DNA from: Papaver somniferum
Lineage: Eukaryota > Streptophyta > Magnoliopsida > Ranunculales > Papaveraceae
Direction of reading: 5' to 3'
Assembly (NCBI RefSeq): GCF_003573695.1
Contig: NC_039362.1
Coordinates: 193,188,827-193,252,826 of the forward strand
Length of the DNA: 64,000 nt
Made by a program: the position numbers and the translations under genes. Numbering within the stretch: position 1 is the first letter of the stretch; the number at the start of each line of letters is the position of its first letter. The notes beneath the pieces were generated by a model. The model saw nothing but the letters and a program-made list of their open reading frames with translations. It ran no database searches and had not been told where the DNA came from. Below are positions 32,753 to 43,973 of the stretch, in pieces.

Positions 32753-33106
32753 AGCTTGCAAGTTGCAAAGAACTTCGGTAAAGCGTTCAGGACTAATTTT
32801 TGGATATCTACCTGGCTTAAAATTATTATCATACCATAAGGATTCATGATTGTTGTTTTGAATATGAAGCCATTGACGACAAGTTAATCCGAAGGAATTA
32901 TGATCGTCTCTAGTTTTTGTATGACCGCCTCTAGTTTCTAAACACTTGAATATAAGATTTAGACAGACACCAGGGAGATTTGTGATATTGAATGAGGTTC
33001 TACCAATTTTGCACGGACGGTGATTGTCCACCCTATCCTTTATTTCTCTGGCAGTAGGGATCTTACCTGACCCTTGGTTGTACTTGCCACTGGATAACAA
33101 ACTCAT

Positions 33107-33480
33107 CTTTGAGCAACGCCAAAATACTTCTTGAAACCACCGAAGCCAAACAAAATCCTGATTATTACTAATGGTTCTTTCCTGTACGTATATATTCAAG
33201 TCAAAATACAACCTAAAGATGCCCAAAAACTGAGTTTAGTAAATAAATTTCATGTATTAAAGAATAAATAATACCTTTGGCTTCTTCTTCTGCCGCAATA
33301 GGGTTTGGGATACAGATTGCAAACGGAGGTAAGAGAATCCAGGGATTCCTATATATGGAAACGGTTGTCTGTTTTAGGGTTGTCTGCTCTTGTTAAGACT
33401 GCCGAATGTTATTTCATGACCCAGTTTAGTTAAGGGATCGTCTAACGTGGAATGACGTGAACCTATAGGCTCTTCGGATT
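33107..33480 (-). promoter_or_regulatory. Upstream region of F-box copy 4 (uninterrupted reference site)
   Basis: It shares the ttggcttcttcttct tract and the following CGCAATAG (33294-33301), then the gattgcaa.cggaggtaag stretch, with the two halves of the copy 2 upstream region. Here the halves are contiguous, so it serves as the empty site for the 5.56-kb insertion. The CGCAATAG lies about 190 bp from the ATG. Confidence 0.65.
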
Positions 33481-34120
33481 TATGTGGTTCTAAACAGACA
33501 ATATGGTAAACCACCCAAAAACGGAATTCCTAAAAACTTTTACAGTTTTTTTTGTGGGTCCCTTCGGGTATGTGTGAGAGCTTTGAAGAATTTTATAAGC
33601 TCTCACAGATATAGTCTGTGAAGAATTTTTATGAAATTTTATATGAATGAGTCAAGCAATCATGTAATGCTTTTCTTTTACGGAATCTATGTCCTTTTGG
33701 CAGTTGCTTGGACAGTATTTGTGCCAAAAGAAGTATAAGCATAGAGCCTCCCGCTCTACATTTACTACATTTATACAATAACTTATCCAATTTCTCCTTG
33801 AGCAGCTTACCGTAAAGGTGGATTTAAATAATATTATGTATGCGCCGACTAGGCAATAGGGTTTTCATAAGCGGTGAGGTTTAGAATGATATTCCAATGA
33901 AAGATTTTACAATCCTGTACTCAGATAACTTAGATAAACCCCTCATAGTTGGAAAACCATATACGTTCGACGTGAGACTTTAAGTGTTTTAGTTTGGTCA
34001 TCAAGGGTGGTCAGCACGGAAGAAATTTTGATCATAAACTTCCATATGATTGAGTGTGCTGTGTGCAGTGTTTGTGGCTCATTAATCGTCTTTGAGAGTG
34101 GTGATGGAGGTTCAAATGTG
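33481..34120. other. Intergenic, nothing recognised
   Basis: AT-rich DNA with short frames only. It contains a small imperfect direct repeat around gctttgaagaattttata / gtgaagaatttttatg (33585-33640). No TE ends or exons were identified. Confidence 0.5.
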
Positions 34121-34134
34121 CACTACTACAAAAA
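34121..34134 (+). repeat. CACTA-like terminus
   Basis: CACTACTACAAAAA resembles the terminal inverted repeat of plant CACTA/EnSpm elements. The candidate partner at 38232-38240 (cttgtagtg) does not match it well beyond TAGTG, so no element could be closed. Confidence 0.35.
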
Positions 34135-34671
34135 CATGCATGGATCATTCTTAAAGAGTGTGATCTAAGTACTGGCTGTCTGTGATCTTTGCCAATATAA
34201 TCTAAAGGGTGACCTATGGATAACAACTCTGCTGTAATGAAAAGGGTGATCCTATCCTATGCAAAGAACATAAAGTTTTGAAAAGTTGAGATCTAAAGAC
34301 AGGGTTTTTAAAAGACAAGGTTTTAAAAGTTGTGATCTTTCCTGTAATTTTCCAACCCAAATTACCCTACAAACAGTAATCCAAAGTGTGATTCCATACC
34401 ATTTCTGCACCTGTAACTCAAATTCAAAAACTGATATAAAAAGGAAACAATGTCTGAAATCAAATTCATTCCATGTCTGAATCAAATTCATTCAATGTCT
34501 GAATCCTTTCTAGACCACAAACCAACAGAAAAATTACACATTTCTGCATAGTCGTACTACATAACAATCTGTACTGAGTCTGCTGAGTCTATCAATTTAA
34601 CAACCAACCATACTGATTTACAGCTCACTACATGAATAATAGTTCAGCTATAATGTACCTTTCGCCCTTTA

Positions 34672-34877
34672 TCAATTTTTGGCCTTTCTTCCTTTTAGCA
34701 CAATCTTTTTAGGCCACGCAACTTGAACTCCAGCTACATCAACAACTAGACCATAGTTTTGGTTCAGTGATGTCTTCGAAGGAGAGAAATCTACAGCAGT
34801 TGAAGTCGAGTAAGCTGCTGCACTTGATCCACACCAGACAGGAGTTCATGAGCTTGAATGTTGCAATTTTGAGGTCC
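34672..34877 (-). pseudogene. Exon-like fragment, unidentified
   Basis: On the minus strand an acceptor (ttatgctttcag) precedes 206 bases. After one early TGA, about 58 codons stay open to TGA at 34672-34674, ending NYGLVVDVAGVQVAWPKKIV then KGRKAKN. The basic tail and terminal stop suggest the last exon of a host gene or TE ORF. I do not recognise it. Confidence 0.35.
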
Positions 34878-36270
34878 CTGAAAGCATAAACAAGTCATAA
34901 ATTCCAGATTTTGACTACTACCGACAGATAATAACTACTTTGTAATACTAACACTAAAACAAACTTTGCGCGCAAGCTTATCCATCTCTTTTTATTAGAT
35001 CATTCAACTTTCGAAATTATAAAAGGCGTATTGCTACATGGAAAAGTTATCTATAAAACAAAAGCATAATTGCCAGGTGCCAACGTACACTGTCATAATT
35101 CAAGCACGAATGACTGTTGAAATATGACGTATATCACTGCCCATAAGATGATGTGATCCAAAAACATGAAACACAAAAAGTTTTAATCATGATTATGTTA
35201 AATTTACAATTTTTCTTTTCGTTAAAAAATAACCTTTGAAGAGTAAGAGAACAATGCAATGGAATTTCACATCGAGGATACATAATTGAGACTTTAGAGA
35301 AATATAGTACCTGCTACTTCTCATCAAATTTATCATGTCAGCAAAGATTATACCACTCAAATTCCTTTGTAATTTTTCAGTTTCCCAAACCTTTCATCGA
35401 CCAAAGAAATTTGAAAGCTACCAGGACCCAGACAATCTGCAAGTAATTAGGGAAAATAATAAATTTACATTATAAAACAGAAGTTCAGTAACTTAAGCAA
35501 ATTATGGTATTGAGGTTCTTAAATGATGAAATTAAAAGAACTGTGTACGCCTTGCAAAAGTGCAAACTGTCAGAGTACCACCATGAAAGGATAGAATCTC
35601 TCCGGATTCTAACCCCTGGAGAACTTTTTAAGAGTCCGAAAGTATAAAGACAGATGGACAGAAATAAAGTGGAGAGAGACTGACATTATCACTTGTGTTC
35701 AGATTTATCAGATTCATCTGGATTTGCTTCCATCTTATGACAAGTTGATGGGGTAACCGTATAGGGACTCCCAATACCACACCTACATATGTTCACCGTA
35801 AGGAAATAAGAACAAGTATATGTGAAAGAAAATTTGGTTAAACAGTTTACCAATTTGACTTGGCTTAATCCAGATACTTTTCTAACCCGAAGGGGAAAAG
35901 TTACAGTATATTCAAAAGAGATAGGATACAAGTCTTCACTTAGAGAGCATAGTTTGGTCCGCTTTAATTATACGGTAAATCTAATGCGCCAAGAAATCAT
36001 CAAACTTATTGATCGACATTTGAGACAAGCTTAAGTTAAACAGAGTACATAACAAATGTACACCCGAATGAGGTATATCCCCATATAAGGTAATGCTTTA
36101 TAAAAAGGGGAAGTTAAGAAAATGCCCATGAGGGAAAATGTAAATAAGAAAGTACCCACGTTTTTTTGAATATTAAGAAATTCCCCATAAGTTGACCTTT
36201 TTCGTCTCGTTTTTTCAAAAAAACGACTTGATTTTTGAAAAAACGACTAACAGACGTTATTGTATATGGG
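34878..36270. other. Intergenic, nothing firmly recognised
   Basis: AT-rich with short frames. The minus strand between 35270 and 35930 has some exon-like open pieces (35931-35689, 80 codons) with no recognisable domain. Confidence 0.4.
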
Positions 36271-36276
36271 TCAATA

Positions 36277-36535
36277 ATTCAAGATTACATGGCAATAATT
36301 CATGCTTGGGAAAAGACATTGAAGCTCTTTGTCAGTGACGAAACTCTTTGTCAGTGACTGTTGTATTGGCAGCGGCAAGACTATCGACTAAATCCCGAGC
36401 ACGATCTGTATATATTGTCGCATAGTTCAAGATTAAAAACGGCTAATTGTCGTTTTTAATCAAGATTACGTGGCAATAATTCAAGATTACGTGGTAATAA
36501 TTCATGCTTGGGAAAAAACATTGAAACCCTTCATG
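36277..36535. repeat. 50-bp direct repeat (caagattac / gcttgggaaaa unit)
   Basis: aattcaagattacatggcaa plus the following cattcatgcttgggaaaa-type sequence at about 36277-36328 recurs at about 36479-36531. A third partial start (atcaagattacgtggcaata) lies at 36461. Between the copies is an inverted GACGTT-type region and an aaaaacg/cgttttt pair (36434-36460). Origin unknown. Confidence 0.55.
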
Positions 36536-37634
36536 TGACTAGGATTTGGTTAAACCGTGTCAAATGCCCAATACACTACCTAGTTGAATCATAGGGTTCT
36601 AAACCCGTTCATGTAATGAATGGTTAATATCGCCCACCCTTTGGTGGGTGTCCAAGATTGCACACCTGCTCTATCTCTTCTCCGACGCCGGTATCTTCTC
36701 CGATCTAGAAGTAACCGGTGGGAATCCAATTAGGATTTGCATCTATTTAAAACCGTAAATCATTAATTCATACAAAATTACAACTACCCAATTTTAATGA
36801 ATTAACAAAAGAAATTGAAAGCGCAGTTCTTCAATTAAATAAAAATGGAATTAATTAAGAAAAATGATTAAAAGTACAGTTCTTCAATTAAACTAAATGG
36901 AATCACAAGGTAAAATTATCAATACATGCAATATCTCTTGCTGCATATCCAACTGATTCCAATAACTAAATCATCAACCTCACTAGTTGTTCCTTCTACT
37001 GATATCTCCAGAAAACTTGTTCACCAGCACTTACACCACTATTTCATTATCACAGTAGGCCACCATTCAAAATCAAACTCCTCTTAATTCGAAAACAGAT
37101 TGAAACAAACAATTGTTAAACTACCACGCAATCAATTGAACCACAAATGAAAAAGCAAAATTTCAGTACTCTCAATCAACTTAATTACAATTGAAAATTT
37201 CAGAAAAATTTCTACCCTAGCATCAAAATCATCACGACTATCCAAAATTTCTACCGATTAACCACGTTAATTGTATCAAGAAGAACCCCATTTAACACTG
37301 TTACCCGTTCCCCCATATTCATATCAACACCACCAGAAAACCTCATTCAAACCCTAACCAATTCAAATCCTAATTGCAAACCCAACACAAACCTCATCGA
37401 TTCCCAATTGAAAAGACATTTCTATCTATCTACCTAATCGAATTAACCAATACAAATCCCTTGGTAATGGCGGTGATGTTGCTTTTAATGAGCTTAGAAG
37501 AGTACTACTCCATGAATCCAAGTGCCCAAGTCCAAGAGAAGTGGAACAAGTGCAACGAAACGGAGCAAAACACTCAAAAACAAGAGACAAGACAAATACC
37601 AATCTTAACTCATCCAAATTCAATAATTATCACC
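36536..37634. other. Intergenic, nothing recognised
   Basis: AT-rich sequence. A 146-codon frame (37374-37814) begins here but shows no domain, and its second half is made of repeat sequence shared with 48526-48615, so it is not treated as a gene. Confidence 0.4.
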
Positions 37635-37722
37635 TTCATTTTTAAGAGAATTCAAAGAGGAAGAGAATGCAAAAATAACGAGGTCATTCCGAATTCGGAC
37701 GAAGAAGATACAGCCAAAACAA
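37635..37722. repeat. Fragment shared with the 1.34-kb TIR element
   Basis: About 88 bp align with 48526-48615 inside the 47488-48824 element. Shared words include gaggtcattccga and ggacgaagaag, then caaaacaag. This is a partial, diverged relative of the same repeat family. Confidence 0.6.
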
Positions 37723-37814
37723 GTTTACCGAATATCGACGTCAAGTATGCATACGGGTTTGCAAATGAATTTTCGTATCCTGGAGCGGTATGCAGACGAG
37801 GTTTGCGAACTTAA

Positions 37815-38533
37815 ACCCCTGGATTTTGGTTTTAAATGATGTTATGCATACTTGGTAAGTGTACCATGAATTCCAAACATCCCGACTAATGTTTTCAAAC
37901 CTAAACATTTAAGAACCTTAAACACAGATCAAGTTAGGTAGAAATGAACGATAATCAAGGTACATGGATCATTATAAGTACTCAAACAAGTAATAAAAAC
38001 ATAAAACTTGCTCAATTTTATAGACATACCTTTTTAGAAGAGTCCAATTGAATTCTACAGCCTTACCGAATATAATATGTGCGCCCCAGTTGTTGTGCTT
38101 CCCTCACCATATACATAGCAGGGCATTTTTAGTGAGGATGCACTTTCAACACAAACAAGTTGTGTTGAGGTGAACAATGTCTTGCTCACCATGGCACCAA
38201 GAAAGAGTTTCTTTCCAACAACTCTTAAATCTTGTAGTGTTGGGAAACACCCAAGTAACTGTTTTTATAAGTCTATCAAAGAACTTCAAAAGAACCCAAA
38301 AAGATTTGTGTTTTTGATTTCTTAGTTTCCAATTTATAAAAAACAGTTTCTGCAGATAGTTTTTAGTACTGCGAAGGGAAACTCTTTTGATAAAAAGAGA
38401 CTTCCAAGATTCTTCATAAAAGAAGACAATACCACTATCTTGATAGGAAGTATCAGGAACTGACAACGAGTTAATTCATGCTTTGAGGTGATACACTCAG
38501 ATGACTGAGATTTAAACTCCTCTTGTAATTCGT
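37815..38533. other. Intergenic, nothing firmly recognised
   Basis: No domain is visible on either strand. A minus-strand open frame of 106 codons (38466-38146) has no recognisable motif. Confidence 0.35.
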
Positions 38534-38860
38534 TTAGTTTATCACAACTAATTGGATTAGCAAAGGAGGAGCATTTCTCTCACTGATTAGTAAATTAATA
38601 TCAACCTCAACATGAATATTATTCATCATAACTTGATTTAGCCTGTCAAGAGATTCTTGCTCTTTCTGGAGGTATAACTCAACATCAAGAGATAAGCTCT
38701 CAAGCTTCTTTTCAAGCCCTGAAAACACTTTAAGGGATTTTAAACCTAGTGGAGGTTTAAATAGAATTTCTTCTACATATTTTATTAAATCATTCATGGA
38801 AGAGAATTCTGAAATCCCTGGATCTGGTGGTGCATTTATTAAGATAGTTCTACTGTCCAT
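38534..38860 (-). CDS. Small ORF, coiled-coil-like, unknown
   Basis: 108 open codons on the minus strand. The middle (SGLEKKLESLSLDVELYLQK and EQESLDRLNQVMM) has a heptad-like Leu pattern that suggests a coiled coil. It lies just before a TE-like repeat and may be a fragment of a retroelement gag-type ORF. No family is recognised and it may not be a gene. Confidence 0.25.
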   Translation of the reverse strand: MDSRTILINAPPDPGISEFSSMNDLIKYVEEILFKPPLGLKSLKVFSGLEKKLESLSLDVELYLQKEQESLDRLNQVMMNNIHVEVDINLLISERNAPPLLIQLVVIN

Positions 38861-38913
38861 AGATTCAGATCGCTACAAACACAGACTTGTAAGGTCTTAA
38901 ATGTGTTTGCCTG

Positions 38914-39049
38914 CTGTATGGACTAACTCCGAAATTATTTCTAGAGAATCTGTATGGACTAACTCCGAAAAAGCGGGGGTCTAACAACACCATCCAATAT
39001 TTCGCTTAGCAATCTGTATGGACTAACTCTGAAATTATTTCTAGAGAAT
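38914..39049. repeat. Triplicated CTGTATGGACTAACTC unit
   Basis: The unit (ctgtatggactaactc, then gaaattatttctagagaat) is complete at 38914-38949 and 39013-39048, and partial at 38950. Such short repeats are common near retroelement LTR boundaries. Confidence 0.7.
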
Positions 39050-40260
39050 CAACTAGACAGTCAGACTCAATCTAGGTCTAAGTATCTCAAGGAGTTAATA
39101 TCTCTCTCTTGTTTTGATTTACTCGAGCTAATAGAAATCAACGAGTCTTTCATCAAACACAAGGAATAACTTGGACGGTACCAAAGACCAATATCCAAGG
39201 ATCAATCAATTTAATCAACAACCAAAGGTCGGATATACAAATTGATGATCTAAACGCACAGCCTGTATTTTTTCAATTATAAAGATAAAACAATATAATG
39301 CGGAAATAGAAATAACACAGACACCAGAATTTTGTTAACGAGGAAACCGCAAATGCATGAAAACGCCGGGACCTAGTACAGACACTAGCCTACTCCAAGC
39401 TAACTTCGGACTGGACTGTAGTTGAACCCCAATCAGTCTCCCACCAATCCAAGGTATAGTTGTACTCCCTACGCTTCTGATACCAACAGGATACTGCGCA
39501 CTTGATTCCCTTAGTTGATCTTACCCACAACTAAGAGTTGCTACGACCCAAAATTGCAGGCTTTGACAATAAACAAATATGTCTCACACAGACAAGTCTA
39601 TCAAAGGATCAATCTGTCTCCCACAGATAAACCCTAAAGGTTTTGTTCCGTCTTTTGATAATAATCAAGATGAACAGGAACCAATTGATAATCCGGTCTT
39701 ATATTCCCGAAGAACAGCCTAGAGTTATCAATCTTCTCACAAGAATCTTAATCGTATGGTAGCGAAACAAGATGTTGCGGAATCACAAACAATGAGACGA
39801 AGATGTTTGTGATTACTTTTTATATCTTGCCTATCGGAGATATCAATCTCAAGCCAATCAATCTGATTGTACTCGTACGATAGAAGATGCACGATCAAAT
39901 CACACAACTAAGATAAAAGTAGTACCGGTCTGGCTTCACAATCCCAATGAAGTCTTTAAGTCGTTAACTTGGTTTTAGAAGAAGAAACCCAAAGGTTAAA
40001 GGAGAAACGACTCTAGCACCCAAACTAGTATCACACGTAAGGTGTGGGGATTAGTTTTGCACAATACTAGATGTCTCCTTTATATAGTCTTTCAAATCAA
40101 GGTTTGCAATTAAGTTACCTTGATAACAAAGCAATCAATATCCACCGTTAGATGAAAACCTGATTTACCATGTGACGACAGTCAATATCCACCGTTTGCC
40201 AACCAATTAGGTTTGTGACGACAGTTTAGATAAAAGTAGTATCGGTCTGGCTTCCCTCTA
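39050..40260. repeat. TE-like region, probably retroelement-derived
   Basis: No coding frame. The segment tttgttaacgaggaaaccgc with cgccgggacctagtac (39333-39380) has the look of a widely dispersed plant repeat. Local duplications are present: agataaaagtagtaccggtc (39911) recurs as agataaaagtagtatcggtc (40219), and caatatccaccgtt with tgtgacgacagt recur at 40137-40220. A TATATAG box lies at 40081. Class unknown. Confidence 0.4.
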
Positions 40261-41797
40261 ATTGTTATATTGCAATTTCCAAAACGGAAATTGTATTTTA
40301 TCTTTTTTCAAATCTAAAATTGGTTGGCAAACGGCAAACTAGTACAGAAATAGGAAAGTACTGCCAGAAAAAAGAGATGAAAAAGATTTCATGGTGAATC
40401 TGGTGATTCCCTTGTTCCCTTAAATTTCAGTTTGGTGCCCCAGCTTACTTCAGTTTTTCCTATCTTAATAATGAAGCTTGACAGCCAAAACAGAATATAG
40501 GCTAGTGTCTTCACAAAGACAAAATATAACTGACAACATGTGTAGATACATTTAAAAGACTGAAAATGATATACAGATGGTTAAATACATTCTATCACCA
40601 TTTTCACGTTTTATTCTGCACCGGTGAATTGTTTGTTTACTAGACCTTGTAAGCTTTCCGTACACCACAAAATTCTGCTTGGAAGTCCTCGAGACAGACT
40701 GATCAAACGTCTTGCACCCTTGTCAAAACACAAACAGCATAGAAGCCACCTCCCAATATTTGAAACTTTTCACAATTTTATCTCGCCAGATTTGGAAACG
40801 CAAAATACCATTGGCGACCTCTGCTGTCATAACCTGCCGCCCTAAGAATGGAAAAGAAACCTGATGCAGAATGAACAAATTGGTAGTGATGGGCCCTTCA
40901 GTAGCAGCACCTGTGCTAAACCTACAATACATTCCCACCTTGAGTTGTCGCCTAGAGAAAGTAGAAAGAAGGCTAGTACTCATAAGGCATGAAGAAGTAT
41001 AAGGCATGAAGAAGTATAAATACATTAATCGTAGCTAAAAAGGTATTGTTGTGAACAGAGAATATCTAAATAACTCATACGTGTTATAACATGATAAAGA
41101 CTTGAAATCCATCACAAACAAATGAAGAAACAATTTGGAGTTACGATACTAAGGATTCATATATCAAATCAGGCTAATCAGAAGTTTCACTTGAGGTGTA
41201 TCCGTTATAGTTGTCTTTTGGCCAGTGAATTTCTTGTTTTAGTGGCATTTTAACGACAAAACCTACCTTGCTAAACTATACTCTTCGTACTTTGGTGTCT
41301 ACTACAAGTCTGAAGTTTTAAAATATTATGTAATGTAAGAGGATGGAAATAACGTCTTCTTTTTCCTAAATGTCTAGGATGAAAGTGAAGGAGCTTCAAA
41401 GATATTGTTCCAGTTTGTATGTTTGACCCTAAGGCAAGATATTTTAAACAAAACTAAGCTGGGGTAACAGTTATGCGTCATATGACTGAAACACGCAGGT
41501 ATCAGAAGAACTTTGGCAATTTCCACCAGTTTGCCAGATATATTTGATCACAAATATACGAGATCAAGAAAGAATTTCGAATTCCTACAACTGTAAAGAA
41601 GATAACTATAAAAAGCATGCACGAGCACGAACATGGATATATATATCTAGAACACAAACCATTCTAATCGATAATTAGCATTAGTGTAGGCCCAGGCCCG
41701 GAAACTTTCCGTGCATTACGATACGTGGTGTGTGGTACCCTAGCACGTTTACGATACCAGGACTTTTCATCGTCTCTATCGGTGAGCGTGAATCAAT
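40261..41797. other. Intergenic with exon-like minus-strand scraps
   Basis: Around 40975-40770 on the minus strand two exon-like pieces stand between splice-like signals. One follows tttctctag and reads RQLKVGMYCRFSTGAATEGP onward. The other follows cttagggcggcag and reads VMTAEVANGILRFQIWRDK. I do not recognise the protein. Positions 40345-40395 match 43398-43445 (gtactgccagaaaaaagagatg), a small duplication flanking the F-box pseudogene. The rest, up to the F-box start, is featureless. Confidence 0.35.
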
Positions 41798-43058
41798 ATG
41801 GAAGATCTCCCTTTTGATGTTCAATCAGAAATTCTATCACATATTCCTCGCAATCACGTGTTAAGCTGCAAACTTGTGTCGAAAACTTGGAGAACTCTCC
41901 TTTCCCATAGAAAACTTGCAGGTGGTCTCCGACTCCTAGTTTATATTGGGAAACGGTCCAAACGGATCAGGGGTAGTGATGTTGAATTTAGGTTTGGATA
42001 CTATGATGACATTCTAATGGGTGATAAAGATCATGATCAGAAACGTTCAAAAGAAACACTTACAGAGGTTAAACTTGTTCGCGAGTGTATAGAATTTACA
42101 TCAAACTTGATTTGTTCTTGCAATGGCTTGGTTTGTTTATCCGTACTTGATGATGATAGGAAAGCATCCAGTGATTACGTATTTAAGCCGGTAACCGGAG
42201 AATGCTTTAACCTGCCACCAATAGACAACAAAGAAGGTTACATAGACATAATCACAGCAAGTGGATTTGGTTACGATCATTATGGTAGGAATTACAAGGT
42301 CGTGAGAATTCAGTACCCTTTATTAAACCCCAAAGAACGTTACTCTAGAAGGAAAATAGGATGGGTATATATATATACTCTCGGTGGAGGTGACAACAGT
42401 GGATGGAGAAACCTCGGAAAAATTAATTACTTATTCTATTCTGAAGGTATTCTATGGAATGGATCCCCCTTCATTGGTTGGCGTTGGACAACAACCAACG
42501 GAAGATCGTCGCTTTTGATTTGGCAGATGAAACTTTCCGATATCTCCCTACAACACCGTGTAATGCCGAGCATACTAGGTTTACTCACCTCAAGCTGTTG
42601 GGAGGGTATTTAAGCATTGTTACTGATCATGATCTAAGCAGTATGGATCGAGGTGGTATTAAGCGCACAAACATATGGTTGTTTAAAAATACGCAGAAGG
42701 ATAATATCGTCGTGGATAAGGGATATGAATCTTGGACTTGGAGTTGGAGTTCAGTATACAACCTGTTCCTTATTATCACTTGAGCCCATTGCCATTACAA
42801 AGAACAATCAGGTGTTCATTCTTATGGTACAGGATGTGGGGTGGGTGTAATAGGCCTCCAGTACTTTGTCGCTATGACCCCGAAACTGACACACTAAACG
42901 CATTAAACAAGATTTTGGATTGGGACGCTTATAAATTTATGGGTCTTTGTTATACTAGTGAATTCCAGGGAATTCCGCACGTTAACAGCCTTGTTTCGTT
43001 AAGTGCTCTTGGAGTCAAGTCAGAGACTACTGCTGAATTTGCAGCAGAAAGGATGTGA
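41798..43058 (+). pseudogene. F-box protein with F-box-associated domain, frameshifted
   Basis: The start MEDLPFDVQSEILSHIPRN and CKLVSKTWRTLLS form a clear F-box. The rest follows the F-box-associated (CPR1/CPR30-like) pattern: CNGLVCLS (about 42121), FKPVTGECFNLPP (about 42182), SGFGYDHYGRNYKVVRIQ (about 42262) and, in a second frame, HWLALDNNQRKIVAFDLADE (about 42475). At least three frame changes are needed: in the run of C near 42466-42471, near 42770, and near 42840 before YDPETDTLNAL. Such proteins act as SCF substrate receptors; this copy should not. A genuine gene with sequencing-type indels is the alternative. Confidence 0.8.
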
Positions 43059-43298
43059 AGCAGTTGTAATTCCATACAAGTGGAGGGTGGAGGATCCGTA
43101 CGTACAAGCTAGATTGATTAGAATGGCTGGAATTCTGTTCCTTTCTTGCAACTTTCTATTATTTTGGTTTATGTTTATTTGATTTGCTTTTGTAGTTCTA
43201 CTTGGTTTCAGAGTTTTTAAATGATTTCTTTTTTCATGGTCCTATAAAAAGGTCTAGTATCGTAGAGAAAGACGTCTTTCTGATAATTTTTCATTAAT
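43059..43298. other. 3' flank of the F-box pseudogene
   Basis: AT-rich with no gene. It contains a short TATAAAAAGG-like box (43243-43252) just upstream of the next F-box fragment, which could be the remains of a tandem duplicate promoter. Confidence 0.35.
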
Positions 43299-43400
43299 AT
43301 GGAAGATCTTCCTGAGGAATATTCAATCAGAAATTCTGTCATATACATGTTCCTCGCGAGTCTGTTCTAAACTGCGAACTTGTATCAAATTGCAACTAAT
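43299..43400 (+). pseudogene. Partial tandem copy of the F-box start
   Basis: ATGGAAGATCTTCCTGAGGA at 43299 repeats the start of the pseudogene at 41798. The following bases still spell, with frameshifts, the IQSEILSxI and NCELVS pieces. Similarity ends at about 43397, giving way to sequence shared with 40345-40395. Confidence 0.7.
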
Positions 43401-43973
43401 GGTGAAATACTGCCAGAAAAAAGAGATGCCAAAGATGCCATGGTAAAGCACATGAATACAAAATTGCTCACTTCAAAAGATGGAAGCACATGTTGCATCA
43501 CTTATGAAGTTTTTGATCAATGACTCAATCATCGACATTATAAAATGTAATACAGACTTTCTTCACTGAATCATTATAAAATTTATACAAAATATCTTGT
43601 TTTAAAGTTTGGTAGTCGAGAAATCAGTAGAGCCGAGAATTCAAGCAATCAAGTAATTGTGAAGAAAACTATGATTTCAACACCTGACCACGTAGATGCC
43701 TCCGATTTCTGCTAATGCACGAATGTAAGCCATTCAAATTGAAAATCAATGTTAGCCTAGGTCCAGTGAAATTGCTCTACAAACTAGTTTCTTTTGATGT
43801 AGATCAATTCAGTCTAACTCCAGCTAAACATGCAAACCGACCTATTATATGGCCTTTCGGATAAGACCCGACTTTCAGGTTTACATATATCAAAATAAAG
43901 CTGATTCTGATTTTTTAAATATTTCAGCTTATCAACAGTGAGAACAACTGAGTGAACTGACCTTCTTCACCTT
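43401..43973. other. Intergenic, nothing recognised
   Basis: The first 45 bases match 40345-40395. The remainder is AT-rich and without recognisable features. Confidence 0.5.

Larger units (their letters stand above)
26749..33106 (-). pseudogene. F-box/LRR copy 4, split by a copia element
   Basis: The start codon is at 33104-33106 (MSLLSSGKYNQGSG). The F-box (NITNLPGVCLNLIF...SFGLTCRQWLHIQ) lies at 32990-32840. The gene breaks at 32753 in the first LRR and resumes at 27650 with KLLVRFQNLNKLSLRGC after the copia insertion. The LRRs continue to about 26935, where the frame shifts after NLES. The C-terminus (PGVIKLVYEED, TAA at 26749-26751) is still legible in another frame. An extra about 8 bp (cttgcaag) near the insertion also disturbs the frame. 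It preserves the full length of the family better than copies 2 and 3. Confidence 0.88.

Noticed and set aside
37374..37814. 146-codon plus-strand ORF
   Set aside because: No domain; its second half is repeat sequence shared with 48526-48615, and composition does not look coding.
34121..38240. Complete CACTA element between CACTACTACAAAAA and CTTGTAGTG
   Set aside because: The two ends do not match beyond the first bases, no 3-bp duplication was found, and no transposase is present.
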